NCBI GenBank assembly: GCA_002371785.1
Contig: DFGU01000104.1
Coordinates: 1-17,205, forward strand
DNA length: 17,205 nucleotides
From: Bacteroidales bacterium UBA3742
GTDB taxonomy: Bacteria > Bacteroidota > Bacteroidia > Bacteroidales > Paludibacteraceae
Direction of reading: 5' to 3'
The position numbers and the translations under genes were made by a program. The notes beneath the pieces are model-generated. The model was given only the letters and a program-made list of their open reading frames with translations, had not been told where the DNA came from and ran no database searches. Shown here in pieces: positions 1 through 7,852 of this stretch. How positions within the stretch are numbered: position 1 is the stretch's first letter; the number at the start of each line of letters is the position of its first letter.

Positions 1-723
1 TCGCTGTATGAGTTGCCGATAGGTGACTATCGCGCCTGGGCAACACGTATCCGCGAGTGCGGCTACGCCACGGATCCCAAGTACCCGCAGAAACTCATCA
101 AGCTGATCGAGGACTACGGTCTGGATACCCTGCAGAGCCCCACCTGGACCCTGCCTACCGAGGAGCAGATACGTGCGGCCAACGAGGAGCGTAAGGCGGC
201 TAGTCAGGCGGCACGGCGCGAGGCCGCTCCTGCCGAAACAGCTGATCCGGCCGACAGCACCATCCAGAACGACAACACCAACTACCGGCTCATCATCACC
301 GATCCGGAGCCCGGCATGGAGGAACCGCTGTCGGCTAACGACGAGCGCGACCGCTTCTACCGCACGCATACCAAGGAGTACGCCCGCGGCATCCCCTATA
401 TCACGGCCAAGAAGGGCGACACCTATGCCAATATCGCCTTCCGGCTCAATATCCGCGAGCGCGACTTGCGCACGTGGAACGATGCCCTCGGGCTGGGACT
501 CAAGCCCGGCGAGCGCGTCTATCTGGCCAGCAAGCACTGGTACGGCGAACGCGAGAAAGCCATCCTATGGGTGCACCCGGGTGAGTCGCTGCGCATGATT
601 GCACAACGCGAGGTGATGGTGCTGGAGAATCTGTACAAACTGAACGAACTGAAACGCGATATTACCGTCTTCCGTACGCGTCAGCGTATCTATACCCGCA
701 AGGTGAAGGAGGACCAGCAATGA
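1..723 (+). CDS. C-terminal part of a glucosaminidase (GH73-like) with two LysM domains, 5' truncated by window
   Basis: The reading frame is open from base 1 (codons TCG CTG TAT GAG), so the gene starts outside the window; a TTG at 13 is not a convincing start. The first ~45 visible residues (Y-R-A-W-A, then G-Y-A-T-D-P-K-Y-P-Q-K-L and I-E-D-Y-G-L) match the end of the Bacteroidota GH73/FlgJ-like glucosaminidase domain, which cleaves peptidoglycan glycan strands. A charged, low-complexity linker follows (about residues 55-85). Two LysM-like modules come next: about 133-178 (KKGDTYANIAFRLNI, then LKPGERVYL) and about 186-235 (VHPGESLRMIAQREVM, then QRIYTR). LysM binds peptidoglycan, so the product probably acts on the cell wall. 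The stop overlaps the start of the next gene as ATGA. The glycosidase catalytic residues lie outside the window, so catalytic identity is inferred from the domain tail. Confidence 0.8.
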   Translation, partial: SLYELPIGDYRAWATRIRECGYATDPKYPQKLIKLIEDYGLDTLQSPTWTLPTEEQIRAANEERKAASQAARREAAPAETADPADSTIQNDNTNYRLIITDPEPGMEEPLSANDERDRFYRTHTKEYARGIPYITAKKGDTYANIAFRLNIRERDLRTWNDALGLGLKPGERVYLASKHWYGEREKAILWVHPGESLRMIAQREVMVLENLYKLNELKRDITVFRTRQRIYTRKVKEDQQ

Positions 724-1010
724 GAGGCCAGTCGCTGCCGTTGGGAGAAGTGCTGGGCACCTACCTGCGCGAGAGCGGCCTGGAAAAACCGGTGCTGGAG
801 ACACGCGTAGTGAAGCTATGGCCCGAACTGATGGGACCCACCGTAGCGCGTATGACGCGTAGCGTAGAGGTCGTGGACGGCGTGCTGATGGTGCGCATCA
901 GCAGTGCGGCCCTAAAAGCCGAACTGTTTGAGGTGCGCTTTGAACTGGTGGAGAAACTCAACAAGGCGGTAGGCGGCAACGTGCTGCGTGACTGCCGTAT
1001 ATTGGGATGA
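720..1010 (+). CDS. DUF721 family protein (DciA-like)
   Basis: A 96-aa protein of the DUF721 family, related to DciA, the ancestral loader/partner of the DnaB replicative helicase. The family pattern is visible: an N-terminal L-G-E-V-L segment, the K-L-W-P-E-L-M-G motif (about residues 34-41), and a C-terminal half with L-M-V-R-I-S-S-A-A-L-K-A-E-L and K-L-N. The length suits the short Bacteroidota members, which lack the extra C-terminal region of proteobacterial DciA. Its ATG overlaps the upstream stop by 4 bases (ATGA) and its own stop overlaps mutS2 the same way, so translation is probably coupled. A role in helicase loading is inferred from the family and has not been shown for this subgroup. 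Confidence 0.8.
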   Translation: MRGQSLPLGEVLGTYLRESGLEKPVLETRVVKLWPELMGPTVARMTRSVEVVDGVLMVRISSAALKAELFEVRFELVEKLNKAVGGNVLRDCRILG

Positions 1011-3322
1011 TGTACTATCCGGAAAATATGGAGCAGAAGATCGACTTCACGGTCATCCGTGACGAGCTGCGACGTCATTGCAGTTCGCCCCTGGGCGTGG
1101 AGCGTGTGCAAGCTATGCATATGCTCACCGACTATGACACGATCCGTCAGCTGCTCTTGCTCTCCGACCAAATGCGTCAGGCCCTGGCCGATCCCGCCCT
1201 AAGTTTCCCGCGGGGCGAGATATACGATATGCGTGAGGCCCTGGCTCGCATCCGGATAGAGGGACTCTTCCTGGACGAAGCCGAACTGTTTCAGCTGCGC
1301 AAGACGGTGGACTATGCCTGCCAACTGGAGCAGTTCTTCCTCGCGCTGGACCCGCATCGCTATGAGGCGCTGCATGCCCTGCCGGCCGATCCGATCCACG
1401 GCGTGCTCGGGGAGGTGGTACGCCGCATAGACCGCGTGCTGGACCGCTACGGACGACTGGCCGACAATGCCTCGCCCGAACTGGGACGCATACGCCACGA
1501 ACTGACCATCGTGCAGGGCAGCGTAGGGCGCGTACTGCAACGCATCCTGCGCCAGGCACGCGAGGACGGCATCATCGACAAGGATGCTTCGCCCACGCTA
1601 CGCGAGGGACGACTGGTGATCCCCGTGCCGCCCGCCTACAAGCGCAAGATAGGCGGTATCGTACATGACGAGTCGGCCACGGGTAAGACCGTGTTCGTAG
1701 AACCGCAACAGGTGGTGGAAGCCAACAATACGATACGCGAACTGGAGGGTGCCGAGCGCAGGGAACGTGCCCGCATACTGATCGAACTGACCGACCAACT
1801 GCGACCCTACGTGACGGATATCATACGCAGCGAACAGCTGGTGGGCGAAGTGGACTTCCTGCGTGCCAAAGTGGCCCTGGCCGAACAGCTCGGAGCCGTG
1901 CGTCCTGAGCTGACCGACGAGCCGCTCATCGACTGGCACGAGGCCCGTCATCCGGTCCTCTATATGCGTTACCGGGCCCAGAAGAAAGACGTGGTGCCGC
2001 TCACTATCCGCTTGCAGCGCGACGAGAATCGCCTGCTCATCATCTCTGGGCCGAATGCCGGCGGTAAGTCGGTATGTCTGAAGACGGTAGCCATGCTGCA
2101 GTATATGTTGCAGTGCGGTCTGCTGGTGCCGATGAGCGAAGCCAGCCGCATGGGTATCTTCCGCCAACTGATGATCGACATCGGCGACGAGCAGTCGATA
2201 GACGATGACCTCTCGACCTACAGCGGTCACCTACGGAATATGAAGACCTTTGTGGGCAAGGCCGATCCCCGCACGCTGATCCTGATCGATGAGTTGGGCG
2301 GCGGCACCGAGCCCTTGATAGGCGGTGCGATAGCCGAAGCCGTGCTGACCAAGCTGCATGCCCAGGGCGTGTTTGGCGTGGTGACAACCCACTATACCAA
2401 CCTCAAGCACTTTGCCGAACAGACCGAAGGCGTCGTGAACGGCGCCATGCTGTACGACCGCGGCCAAATGCGACCGCTCTTCCAGCTCTCGATAGGTCAG
2501 GCCGGTAGCAGCTTTGCCGTAGAGATAGCTCGTCAGATAGGCTTGCCCCAGGAGATCATCCAGCAGGCGATCGACCAGGTGGGTGAGGAGCATATCGACT
2601 ACGACCGCCAGCTGCAGGAGATAGCCCGCGACAAGCGGTACTGGGAGAACAAACGCCAGCATATCCGTCAGCGTGAGAAGCATCTTGAGGAACGCATCGC
2701 GTACTACGAGCAAGAGATAGGCGGACTGAAACAGAAGCAGCGCGAGATGCTCACGGAGGCCAAGCAGCAGGCAGCCGATATCCTGACGGAGAGCCAGCGC
2801 ACCATAGAGCGGACCATCCGCGAGATCAAGGAATCGAAAGCAGATAAGGAACGCACGCAGCGCGCGCGTAAGCGCGTAGATAACGTGCGCGAGAAACTGG
2901 ATATACCGGTAGCTACTCCCCTAAAGGGCAAGCAGGTACTGCACGACCTGAGCGACCTCAAGCAGCTGGGCAAGCAGATGAAGCGCGAGGCTGAGGCCGA
3001 GAAGAAGACCACGCCCCATTCGCCGGTACGCAACACCATCCGCCAACGCACCCTCTCGTTTGAGCGTACGCTGGACCTGCGCGGCATGCGCGTGGACGAA
3101 GCCCTGGAGCGGCTGATCGCCTATATCGACGATGCCATCATGGTGAATGCCGGCGAGGTCATCATCCTGCACGGCACGGGTACGGGGGCATTGAAGCAGT
3201 TGACGCGCGACTACCTGCAGAACTTGAACCGTCAGCGCCGTAAGCGCGGGCAGGAGACCCTGCAGTACGGCGACGGCGACGTGAATCATGGCGGCGCGGG
3301 TATCACGATGGTGACGATATAA
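1007..3322 (+). CDS. mutS2: MutS2 family ATPase/endonuclease with Smr domain
   Basis: A 771-aa protein of the usual MutS2 length. The order is an N-terminal MutS core/lever region (about 1-300), an ABC-type ATPase, a long charged coiled coil (about 520-640), and a C-terminal Smr nuclease domain. Walker A is GPNAGGKS at residues 348-355; Walker B is LILIDELGGGTEP starting at 424. The Smr domain carries LDLRG (689-693) and HGTGTG (722-727), motifs linked to nuclease or nucleic-acid binding. It lacks the N-terminal mismatch-recognition domain of MutS. Family members act in suppression of recombination between diverged sequences and, in Bacillus, in rescue of collided ribosomes; which role applies here cannot be told. 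The start at 1007 overlaps the DUF721 stop (ATGA); an adjacent ATG at 1010 is equally possible. Confidence 0.95.
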   Translation: MMYYPENMEQKIDFTVIRDELRRHCSSPLGVERVQAMHMLTDYDTIRQLLLLSDQMRQALADPALSFPRGEIYDMREALARIRIEGLFLDEAELFQLRKTVDYACQLEQFFLALDPHRYEALHALPADPIHGVLGEVVRRIDRVLDRYGRLADNASPELGRIRHELTIVQGSVGRVLQRILRQAREDGIIDKDASPTLREGRLVIPVPPAYKRKIGGIVHDESATGKTVFVEPQQVVEANNTIRELEGAERRERARILIELTDQLRPYVTDIIRSEQLVGEVDFLRAKVALAEQLGAVRPELTDEPLIDWHEARHPVLYMRYRAQKKDVVPLTIRLQRDENRLLIISGPNAGGKSVCLKTVAMLQYMLQCGLLVPMSEASRMGIFRQLMIDIGDEQSIDDDLSTYSGHLRNMKTFVGKADPRTLILIDELGGGTEPLIGGAIAEAVLTKLHAQGVFGVVTTHYTNLKHFAEQTEGVVNGAMLYDRGQMRPLFQLSIGQAGSSFAVEIARQIGLPQEIIQQAIDQVGEEHIDYDRQLQEIARDKRYWENKRQHIRQREKHLEERIAYYEQEIGGLKQKQREMLTEAKQQAADILTESQRTIERTIREIKESKADKERTQRARKRVDNVREKLDIPVATPLKGKQVLHDLSDLKQLGKQMKREAEAEKKTTPHSPVRNTIRQRTLSFERTLDLRGMRVDEALERLIAYIDDAIMVNAGEVIILHGTGTGALKQLTRDYLQNLNRQRRKRGQETLQYGDGDVNHGGAGITMVTI

Positions 3323-3357
3323 ACAGAATACACAGCAACCGAATAAAATCTAACGAT

Positions 3358-4104
3358 ATGAAACATCGATTCTACCTATTGTTAATCCTCTTGGCGGCAA
3401 CGCTCGGCGTGCAGGCTAAGGACTACGTCTCGCGTGACGGCGGTCATATGCTGCGGGGCTTCGGCCAGGAGCGGTACAGCCTCTCGCTCATGGCGGAGTA
3501 CGGCTACAACCGCTCGTGGGAACATATGGGCAACGTGGACGTGTACGCCCACATGCCGGTAGTGCAGAACGTACAACTGGATGCCCGCCTGCAGTACCAG
3601 TCGGCTAACGTGCTGACCGGCGCCGTGGTGGTACGTCCGACTTTCGACCTGCCTGTAGGCCAACTGTTCCTGGAGACCGAGCTGCTCTACAAGGCCGTCT
3701 TGCGTGACCGCATGAGCGATATGTGCGCGGCCATCTCGCTGGGATGGCGATTCGACTATGTGTCGGTGCAGATAGGCGGTTTTGGCCGCGTGATGGACAG
3801 CTGGAACCGAGACTGGCACTCGGAGGATAAGTACCAGACCGAACCCTTCAACCTGCTGTACCGCCTGGAAGTGTTTGCCCGCCCGCAGGTGAACCGCTGG
3901 AATATATCGCTGGCAATGAGCAATATAGACGACTGGCAAATGGAGCGTATGTGGCAACCGCTCTTCATGCTCAACAGCCGCTATGACATCGACGACCACT
4001 GGCGTGTGCACCTGGAGGCCGAGACCAAGATAACCGGTATGTTTCACCTCAATGCTACCTTCTACGCAGCCAATGTGCGTACGGGGTTCAGCTATAGATT
4101 CTAA
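3358..4104 (+). CDS. Probable small outer-membrane beta-barrel protein
   Basis: A 248-aa protein, family not recognised. It starts with a clear Sec signal peptide (M-K-H-R, hydrophobic run, cleavage after V-Q-A about residue 20). The rest alternates hydrophobic and polar residues in short strands rich in Tyr, Trp and Arg (for example Y-S-L-S-L-M-A-E-Y-G-Y, V-Q-L-D-A-R-L-Q-Y-Q, L-F-L-E-T-E-L-L-Y). It ends in F-S-Y-R-F; a terminal Phe after alternating aromatics is the usual Bam-recognition signal of outer-membrane barrels. The gene begins 35 nt after the mutS2 stop with no visible promoter or terminator between, so it may be read from the same transcript. The next gene follows after 5 nt. Together with the following two genes it forms a small envelope-associated group of unknown job. 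Confidence 0.75.
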   Translation: MKHRFYLLLILLAATLGVQAKDYVSRDGGHMLRGFGQERYSLSLMAEYGYNRSWEHMGNVDVYAHMPVVQNVQLDARLQYQSANVLTGAVVVRPTFDLPVGQLFLETELLYKAVLRDRMSDMCAAISLGWRFDYVSVQIGGFGRVMDSWNRDWHSEDKYQTEPFNLLYRLEVFARPQVNRWNISLAMSNIDDWQMERMWQPLFMLNSRYDIDDHWRVHLEAETKITGMFHLNATFYAANVRTGFSYRF

Positions 4105-4109
4105 GGAGT

Positions 4110-4994
4110 ATGAAGACACGGAATATAGTATGTGCAGCGTTGCTCGCCCTGGTCTGCGTGGCTTGCAACCCGAATTATGATATGATCGGCATGATCAACG
4201 GTACCAGTCCGGAGATAGCCGAGCGTTTTCAGGACTCGCGTCGGTATAGCGACTCGGCCGGCGTGGTCCATCTCCAAATGCCTACCGACTACCGCCTCTT
4301 TGTCTGCACCGACAGCCATATAGACACGACCCATTACGGGCTGGAGAAATTCGTCCATGCCTACAAGGCCGATACCCATCCGCATATGGCGCTCCATTTA
4401 GGGGACCTTATCAATGCGCAGGGCCATTTCGCCCATGCCGACAGTATTATGCACTTGGGCGGCGTGATGAAGACCAAGAAAGATACGGTCTTCATGACCT
4501 GCGGCAACCACGATATCTACTTCAATCAGTGGCACGTATGGCAGGCGCTGTACGGCAGTTCGACCTACTGGTTCGACACACGCAACGGTAGCAAACTGCT
4601 GGAGCTGTATATCTGTCTGGACACCTCGGAGGGTACGCTCGGAACGGACCAACTGAAGTGGCTGCGCCAGCTGCTACAGGAGAAGAAGACCGCCGGCTAC
4701 CGCAGGATTATCGTCTTCACGCATACCCATCTGTTCAAGCAGGATAACTCGCAAGGACATACCTCCAACCTCTCGCTGGAGGAGACGTATGAGCTGACCA
4801 ACTTGCTCTCGGAAGCCGGCGTGGAGATGTACCTGTGCGGCCATGACCATAGCCGCGAAGTGACCGCCTACGGAGGCGTGAAATATATCGTAGTGGATGC
4901 CTGCTGCGATGCAGAACCCGATCCGTACTATATGGTACTGGATATGGGGGAGAAAGTGAATTATGAATTTATCAGTTTGTTACCAAGACCATGA
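4110..4994 (+). CDS. Lipoprotein calcineurin-like metallophosphoesterase
   Basis: A 294-aa protein with the full set of metallophosphoesterase metal-binding motifs: D68-S-H70, G98-D99, GNHD at 132-135, T-H-T-H at 204-207, and GHDH at 244-247. These coordinate two metal ions for phosphoester hydrolysis; the substrate cannot be inferred. The N-terminus is lipoprotein-like: K-T-R, a hydrophobic run, then C19 preceded by Ala. The -3 residue is Cys instead of the usual Leu/Val, so the lipobox is slightly atypical. If lipidated, it works at the periplasmic or outer-membrane surface. An AAGGAG overlaps the upstream stop codon but ends only one base before the ATG, too close for a standard Shine-Dalgarno. 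The stop overlaps the next start as ATGA. Confidence 0.88.
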   Translation: MKTRNIVCAALLALVCVACNPNYDMIGMINGTSPEIAERFQDSRRYSDSAGVVHLQMPTDYRLFVCTDSHIDTTHYGLEKFVHAYKADTHPHMALHLGDLINAQGHFAHADSIMHLGGVMKTKKDTVFMTCGNHDIYFNQWHVWQALYGSSTYWFDTRNGSKLLELYICLDTSEGTLGTDQLKWLRQLLQEKKTAGYRRIIVFTHTHLFKQDNSQGHTSNLSLEETYELTNLLSEAGVEMYLCGHDHSREVTAYGGVKYIVVDACCDAEPDPYYMVLDMGEKVNYEFISLLPRP

Positions 4995-5425
4995 GTATTA
5001 GTTTTTTGTATTACGCAATGCTCCTGTTTACCCTATCGTTTGAGGATGTACAGGGAGTGGATCAGGCGCCGCTCAAGCACCTGAATGACGTACAGATCTA
5101 CTATTTCTACGACAGCCGCATGCCGTCGGAGATTGGTCAGCAGATCATGTACCTTACGGAAAATCTGCTCAGCAAACAGTACCAGCAACTGGTGGCTGAT
5201 GGCGACATCATCTTCTATAAGGTGGATCTGGCTACGCCTACGGGTCAGAAGATAGCTAAGAAATGTGACATCGTACTGAACGGACTGGTAGTGACCCGAC
5301 GCAGCAAGATAGTGGACCTCACTCAGAAGGGCTATCAGCTGGCACGCTCCAAACCCAAGGTTTTTCAGGAGAATCTGGCATACGAAATCGACCGTCTGCT
5401 GCCGAAGCGCAAACGGCCGAAATAA
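4991..5425 (+). CDS. ArsF-like thioredoxin-fold protein lacking the CxxC motif
   Basis: A 144-aa protein resembling the small ArsF family (annotated elsewhere as 'nitrophenyl compound nitroreductase subunit ArsF family'). Shared features are the first beta strand V-Q-I-Y-Y-F-Y (34-40), a V-D-L strand near 78-80, the segment K-I-V-D-L-T (106-111), A-R-S-K-P-K-V-F (118-125), and a final helix ending I-D-R-L-L. In typical relatives the first strand leads into a CxxC redox site; here the matching position reads P-S-E-I (45-48), and the only Cys is C92. The protein therefore cannot do dithiol-disulfide exchange in the usual way. The N-terminus (S-I-S-F-L-Y-Y-A-M-L-L) is hydrophobic but has no positive charge or clear cleavage site. 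The 4-base overlap with the phosphoesterase gene suggests coupled expression. The family assignment comes from remembered motifs and no alignment was run. Confidence 0.6.
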   Translation: MSISFLYYAMLLFTLSFEDVQGVDQAPLKHLNDVQIYYFYDSRMPSEIGQQIMYLTENLLSKQYQQLVADGDIIFYKVDLATPTGQKIAKKCDIVLNGLVVTRRSKIVDLTQKGYQLARSKPKVFQENLAYEIDRLLPKRKRPK

Positions 5426-5457
5426 GAAACGTATATCCTTTTGAATAGAGGGGTGTG

Positions 5458-7239
5458 TTATTTCTTGCTGCACCCCTTGAAGGCATTATTCGCCACGGTC
5501 GTTGTTGCGGGCAGCGTCGGTGGCGTTAATTGTACGCAGTCGCAGAAGGCCTTGTTGCCGATACGCTCCAGCGAAGCGGGGAAACTAACCTTCTGGAGCG
5601 ACTTGCAGTAGGCAAAAGCCTCTTCGCCGATCTCTTTTAATTGCTCAGGTAATTGCAGTTCTTGCAGGGCCAGGCAGCCATAGAAAGCACCGTCGCTGAT
5701 CGATTGCAACTCATCGTTCAGTTGCAGGTCGCGTAGGGCGACGCAATGGGAGAAGACACCATCCTCCACCTTCTTGAGGTGCTTAGGCAAACGAATATTA
5801 TTCAGCATCGTGCACTCCTCGAAAGCCTCATCCTCGATCACCTCAATCTTATCGCACAGATGGATCGTGCGTAGCGATTTGCACTTGTAGAACGCTTTCT
5901 CGCCAATACGGAACAAGGCATCACCCAGATCTACTCGCTCCAGGTTGTTGCATCCCTTGAAGCACTCTTCGCCGATGGAATAGCTGCCAAAGGGCAGGGA
6001 TACGCGGCGCAGCGCCTGGCAATCGGCGAACGTACCCCGGCGCAGACTGAGTACCTGGCTCGGGATGCTGATCTCCGTCAGTTTCTGGCAACCGGAGAAA
6101 GCCATCTCGCCAATCTCCTCCAGGTGCTCGGGCAGCACGATATCGTCCAACTCGGCACAGCCGGCAAAGGCGCCGTTGCCGATACGTTTCAGTTGTTTGG
6201 GCAACCGGATAGTCTCCAGCTTGCTGCAGGTGAAGAAGCAGGCTTGCGGTATCTCGTGTATCTCATGGCCCAGCACCTGTTGCTCCATGTTGCCGCACTG
6301 GTAGAAGCAGCCCATGCCGATCTCTGTGACGTTCTCCGAGAGCAGCGCATTCTTCAGCTTCTTGCAACCGTAGAAAGCAAAATTCTCCACGCGGGTGACC
6401 GTGGTGGGGATGATGACCTCCTGCAGGTTCTCGCACTTGTAGAACGCGGCCGTTGGGATATGCGTCAGGCCGTCGGGTAGGGTAAGGGTCTGCAGCACCT
6501 TGTTGTTGGCAAAGCAGCCGCAGGCCAAGAGGCGAACCGGTACGTTCGCCTTGAAGACGAAGTTGGGCTTGATATCCTTGTTGGTGGCGATCAGGCAGCC
6601 GTCCACATAGAGCGCACCTTTCTTCCATTTCTTTTTGTTCTGATAGAAGCCCGTACCGGTCAGGATGTCCTCGCCGATCCACTCTACGCTCTGAGGAATC
6701 TCCAGTTTGGTCAGGTTCTTGCAGTCGCGAAACATCTCATGATCAATCTGCTTCACGTTGGGCGACCACGTCACCTTGGTGAGCGTCTTGTTGCCGCGAA
6801 AAGCACCGATAGCTACCAGGCGGATATAGTCCGGCAGCTGGTACTTGGGCTTGATCGACTTATCGGAGGCGATGAGGTACATACTGTCCAGGATCAGTAC
6901 GCCATCGGCCCAATTCTCCTTGTCCAGCATGATACCCGTACCCTCAAAGGCCGAGCGATAGATATGCTCGATGGTCTTGGGCAGCTCGATCTTGTAGAGC
7001 AGCTTGGCGCCCTGGAAAGCTTTGTCGCCGATCGAGGTCACGCGAAAATCGCCCTTCTCGGTGCGGATCACTTCCGGGATAGTCAGCTCACCATAGACCT
7101 GGGGGTTGAGGGCCACTTCGGCCGTAGAACGGTCGATGTCCAGGGTGTAGTTGATCTTCTCATACATTACTTCTTCGGCCATGATGGCGCCGCAGCAGAA
7201 CAATAGCGTCAGTACAAAAAGTGGTTTGAGTGTCTTCAT
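5458..7239 (-). CDS. Secreted BspA-type leucine-rich-repeat protein (LRR_5, 21 repeats)
   Basis: A 593-aa protein with a Sec signal peptide (cleavage near M-A|E-E, residue 21), a short N-terminal region to about 66, and 21 tandem repeats of exactly 23 residues to the C-terminus. The unit is roughly (V/L)xxIGxxAFxxCxxLxxIxLPxx, the BspA/TpLRR pattern. Repeats 2 (from 90) and 5 (from 185) each carry an insert of about 27 residues containing a W-(A/K)-(D/K)-G-(V/A)-L motif, common in this family. No T9SS tail, LPXTG or lipobox is present; the protein stops in the last partial repeat (A-F-K-G-C-S-K-K). BspA-type proteins bind host matrix or other bacteria, but many homologues have unknown ligands. 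It has its own promoter (7270-7300) and converges with the plus-strand operon at 5425. Confidence 0.9.
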   Translation of the reverse strand: MKTLKPLFVLTLLFCCGAIMAEEVMYEKINYTLDIDRSTAEVALNPQVYGELTIPEVIRTEKGDFRVTSIGDKAFQGAKLLYKIELPKTIEHIYRSAFEGTGIMLDKENWADGVLILDSMYLIASDKSIKPKYQLPDYIRLVAIGAFRGNKTLTKVTWSPNVKQIDHEMFRDCKNLTKLEIPQSVEWIGEDILTGTGFYQNKKKWKKGALYVDGCLIATNKDIKPNFVFKANVPVRLLACGCFANNKVLQTLTLPDGLTHIPTAAFYKCENLQEVIIPTTVTRVENFAFYGCKKLKNALLSENVTEIGMGCFYQCGNMEQQVLGHEIHEIPQACFFTCSKLETIRLPKQLKRIGNGAFAGCAELDDIVLPEHLEEIGEMAFSGCQKLTEISIPSQVLSLRRGTFADCQALRRVSLPFGSYSIGEECFKGCNNLERVDLGDALFRIGEKAFYKCKSLRTIHLCDKIEVIEDEAFEECTMLNNIRLPKHLKKVEDGVFSHCVALRDLQLNDELQSISDGAFYGCLALQELQLPEQLKEIGEEAFAYCKSLQKVSFPASLERIGNKAFCDCVQLTPPTLPATTTVANNAFKGCSKK

Positions 7240-7269
7240 AGGGCAGTACGTCTATTTAAAAATTTGGTG

Positions 7270-7300
7270 CAAAGATACAACAAAAAATCCGAATACACAA
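7270..7300 (-). promoter_or_regulatory. Promoter of the LRR protein gene
   Basis: Read on the minus strand, TTG (7300-7298) is followed by 20 nt and TATCTTTG (7277-7270), matching the Bacteroidota TTTG / TAnnTTTG promoter. Expected transcription start is about 7266, giving a leader of about 27 nt to the ATG at 7239. The TTG lies in the apex of the terminator hairpin that ends the preceding gene. Confidence 0.8.
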
Positions 7301-7318
7301 GTGTGTACCCGGATTTTT
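7283..7318 (-). terminator. Intrinsic terminator after the small beta-barrel gene
   Basis: On the minus strand the arms AAAAATCCG and CGGATTTTT (7310-7318 with 7283-7291) form a 9-bp outer stem. A 2x2 internal loop, a 5-bp inner stem (TACAC/GTGTA) and a 4-nt loop follow. The 3' arm runs into a T tract. It sits 20 nt past the stop of the 7340-7819 gene. The symmetry would also let it work on the plus strand. Confidence 0.75.
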
Positions 7319-7339
7319 GTCAATTATTCTACAAAATTC

Positions 7340-7819
7340 TTAGAATTTGTAGCGGATGCCCAGTCCAAGACCGCCGGCATATACATCATAGCCAAAGGCT
7401 GCACCGCCACCACCGTAGGGGAATGCAACACCCAGCGTAGGACGGAAGTCCAACGAGAGCTGGAGCGGGAACCAGAAGTCGTACTCAATACCGAAACGAC
7501 CTGCTGCGCCGATAAAGCCGGCACCCGGGTTGGTCCAAGTGGTCTGGAAAGCACCACCGACACCCATGTACCAGTGCCACTCGCCCTTCTCGTTCCAAGG
7601 TACAGTTGCACCAAACGGATCGATCCAGTCGTAGGTGATAGCAGCCTCGATGCTTGAGAATGCCGGAACACCGACCTCGACGCTCAGCATGTTCTGACCG
7701 AGCTGATGCTCATAACTAACTTCTGCACCGTAACCCAGACGTACACCGATAGCACGCGGCTGAGCGTAAGCGCAAACACTGGCAACAGCCAGAATAGCAA
7801 TAAGTAAATACTTCTTCAT
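7340..7819 (-). CDS. Small outer-membrane beta-barrel-like protein
   Basis: A 159-aa protein, family not recognised by name. The N-terminus is a classic signal peptide (M-K-K-Y-L-L-I-A, cleavage after C-A-Y-A about residue 19, then Q-P-R). The mature part is Gly- and aromatic-rich with alternating strands (I-G-V-R-L-G-Y-G-A-E-V-S-Y-E, F-G-I-E-Y-D-F, L-S-L-D-F-R-P-T-L-G-V) and ends L-G-L-G-I-R-Y-K-F, the terminal Phe typical of outer-membrane barrels. This is small for a barrel, perhaps 8 strands, similar in style to OmpW/OmpA-like barrels, but no assignment is made. It starts 33 nt downstream of panB with no TAnnTTTG promoter visible in the gap, so co-transcription from the panB promoter is likely. 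A terminator follows. Confidence 0.75.
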   Translation of the reverse strand: MKKYLLIAILAVASVCAYAQPRAIGVRLGYGAEVSYEHQLGQNMLSVEVGVPAFSSIEAAITYDWIDPFGATVPWNEKGEWHWYMGVGGAFQTTWTNPGAGFIGAAGRFGIEYDFWFPLQLSLDFRPTLGVAFPYGGGGAAFGYDVYAGGLGLGIRYKF

Positions 7820-7852
7820 ACTAAATAAAAATTTAAGAATATAAAATGGTTG

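Noticed and set aside
3382..4119. A 245-codon minus-strand open frame opposite the beta-barrel gene
   Set aside because: His/Val-rich shadow translation without signal peptide or family; the plus frame has a signal peptide and an outer-membrane C-terminus.
5449..5477. Hairpin AGGGGTG/CACCCCT at the convergent junction of the ArsF-like and LRR genes
   Set aside because: Seven base pairs with a 15-nt loop, overlapping the LRR coding end and with no T tract on either strand; too weak to call a terminator.
5480..7040. Regular ~69-bp periodicity that could suggest a repeat array or CRISPR
   Set aside because: It is the coding trace of 23-residue LRR units. Unit sequences diverge at DNA level, and there is no constant repeat with variable spacers.
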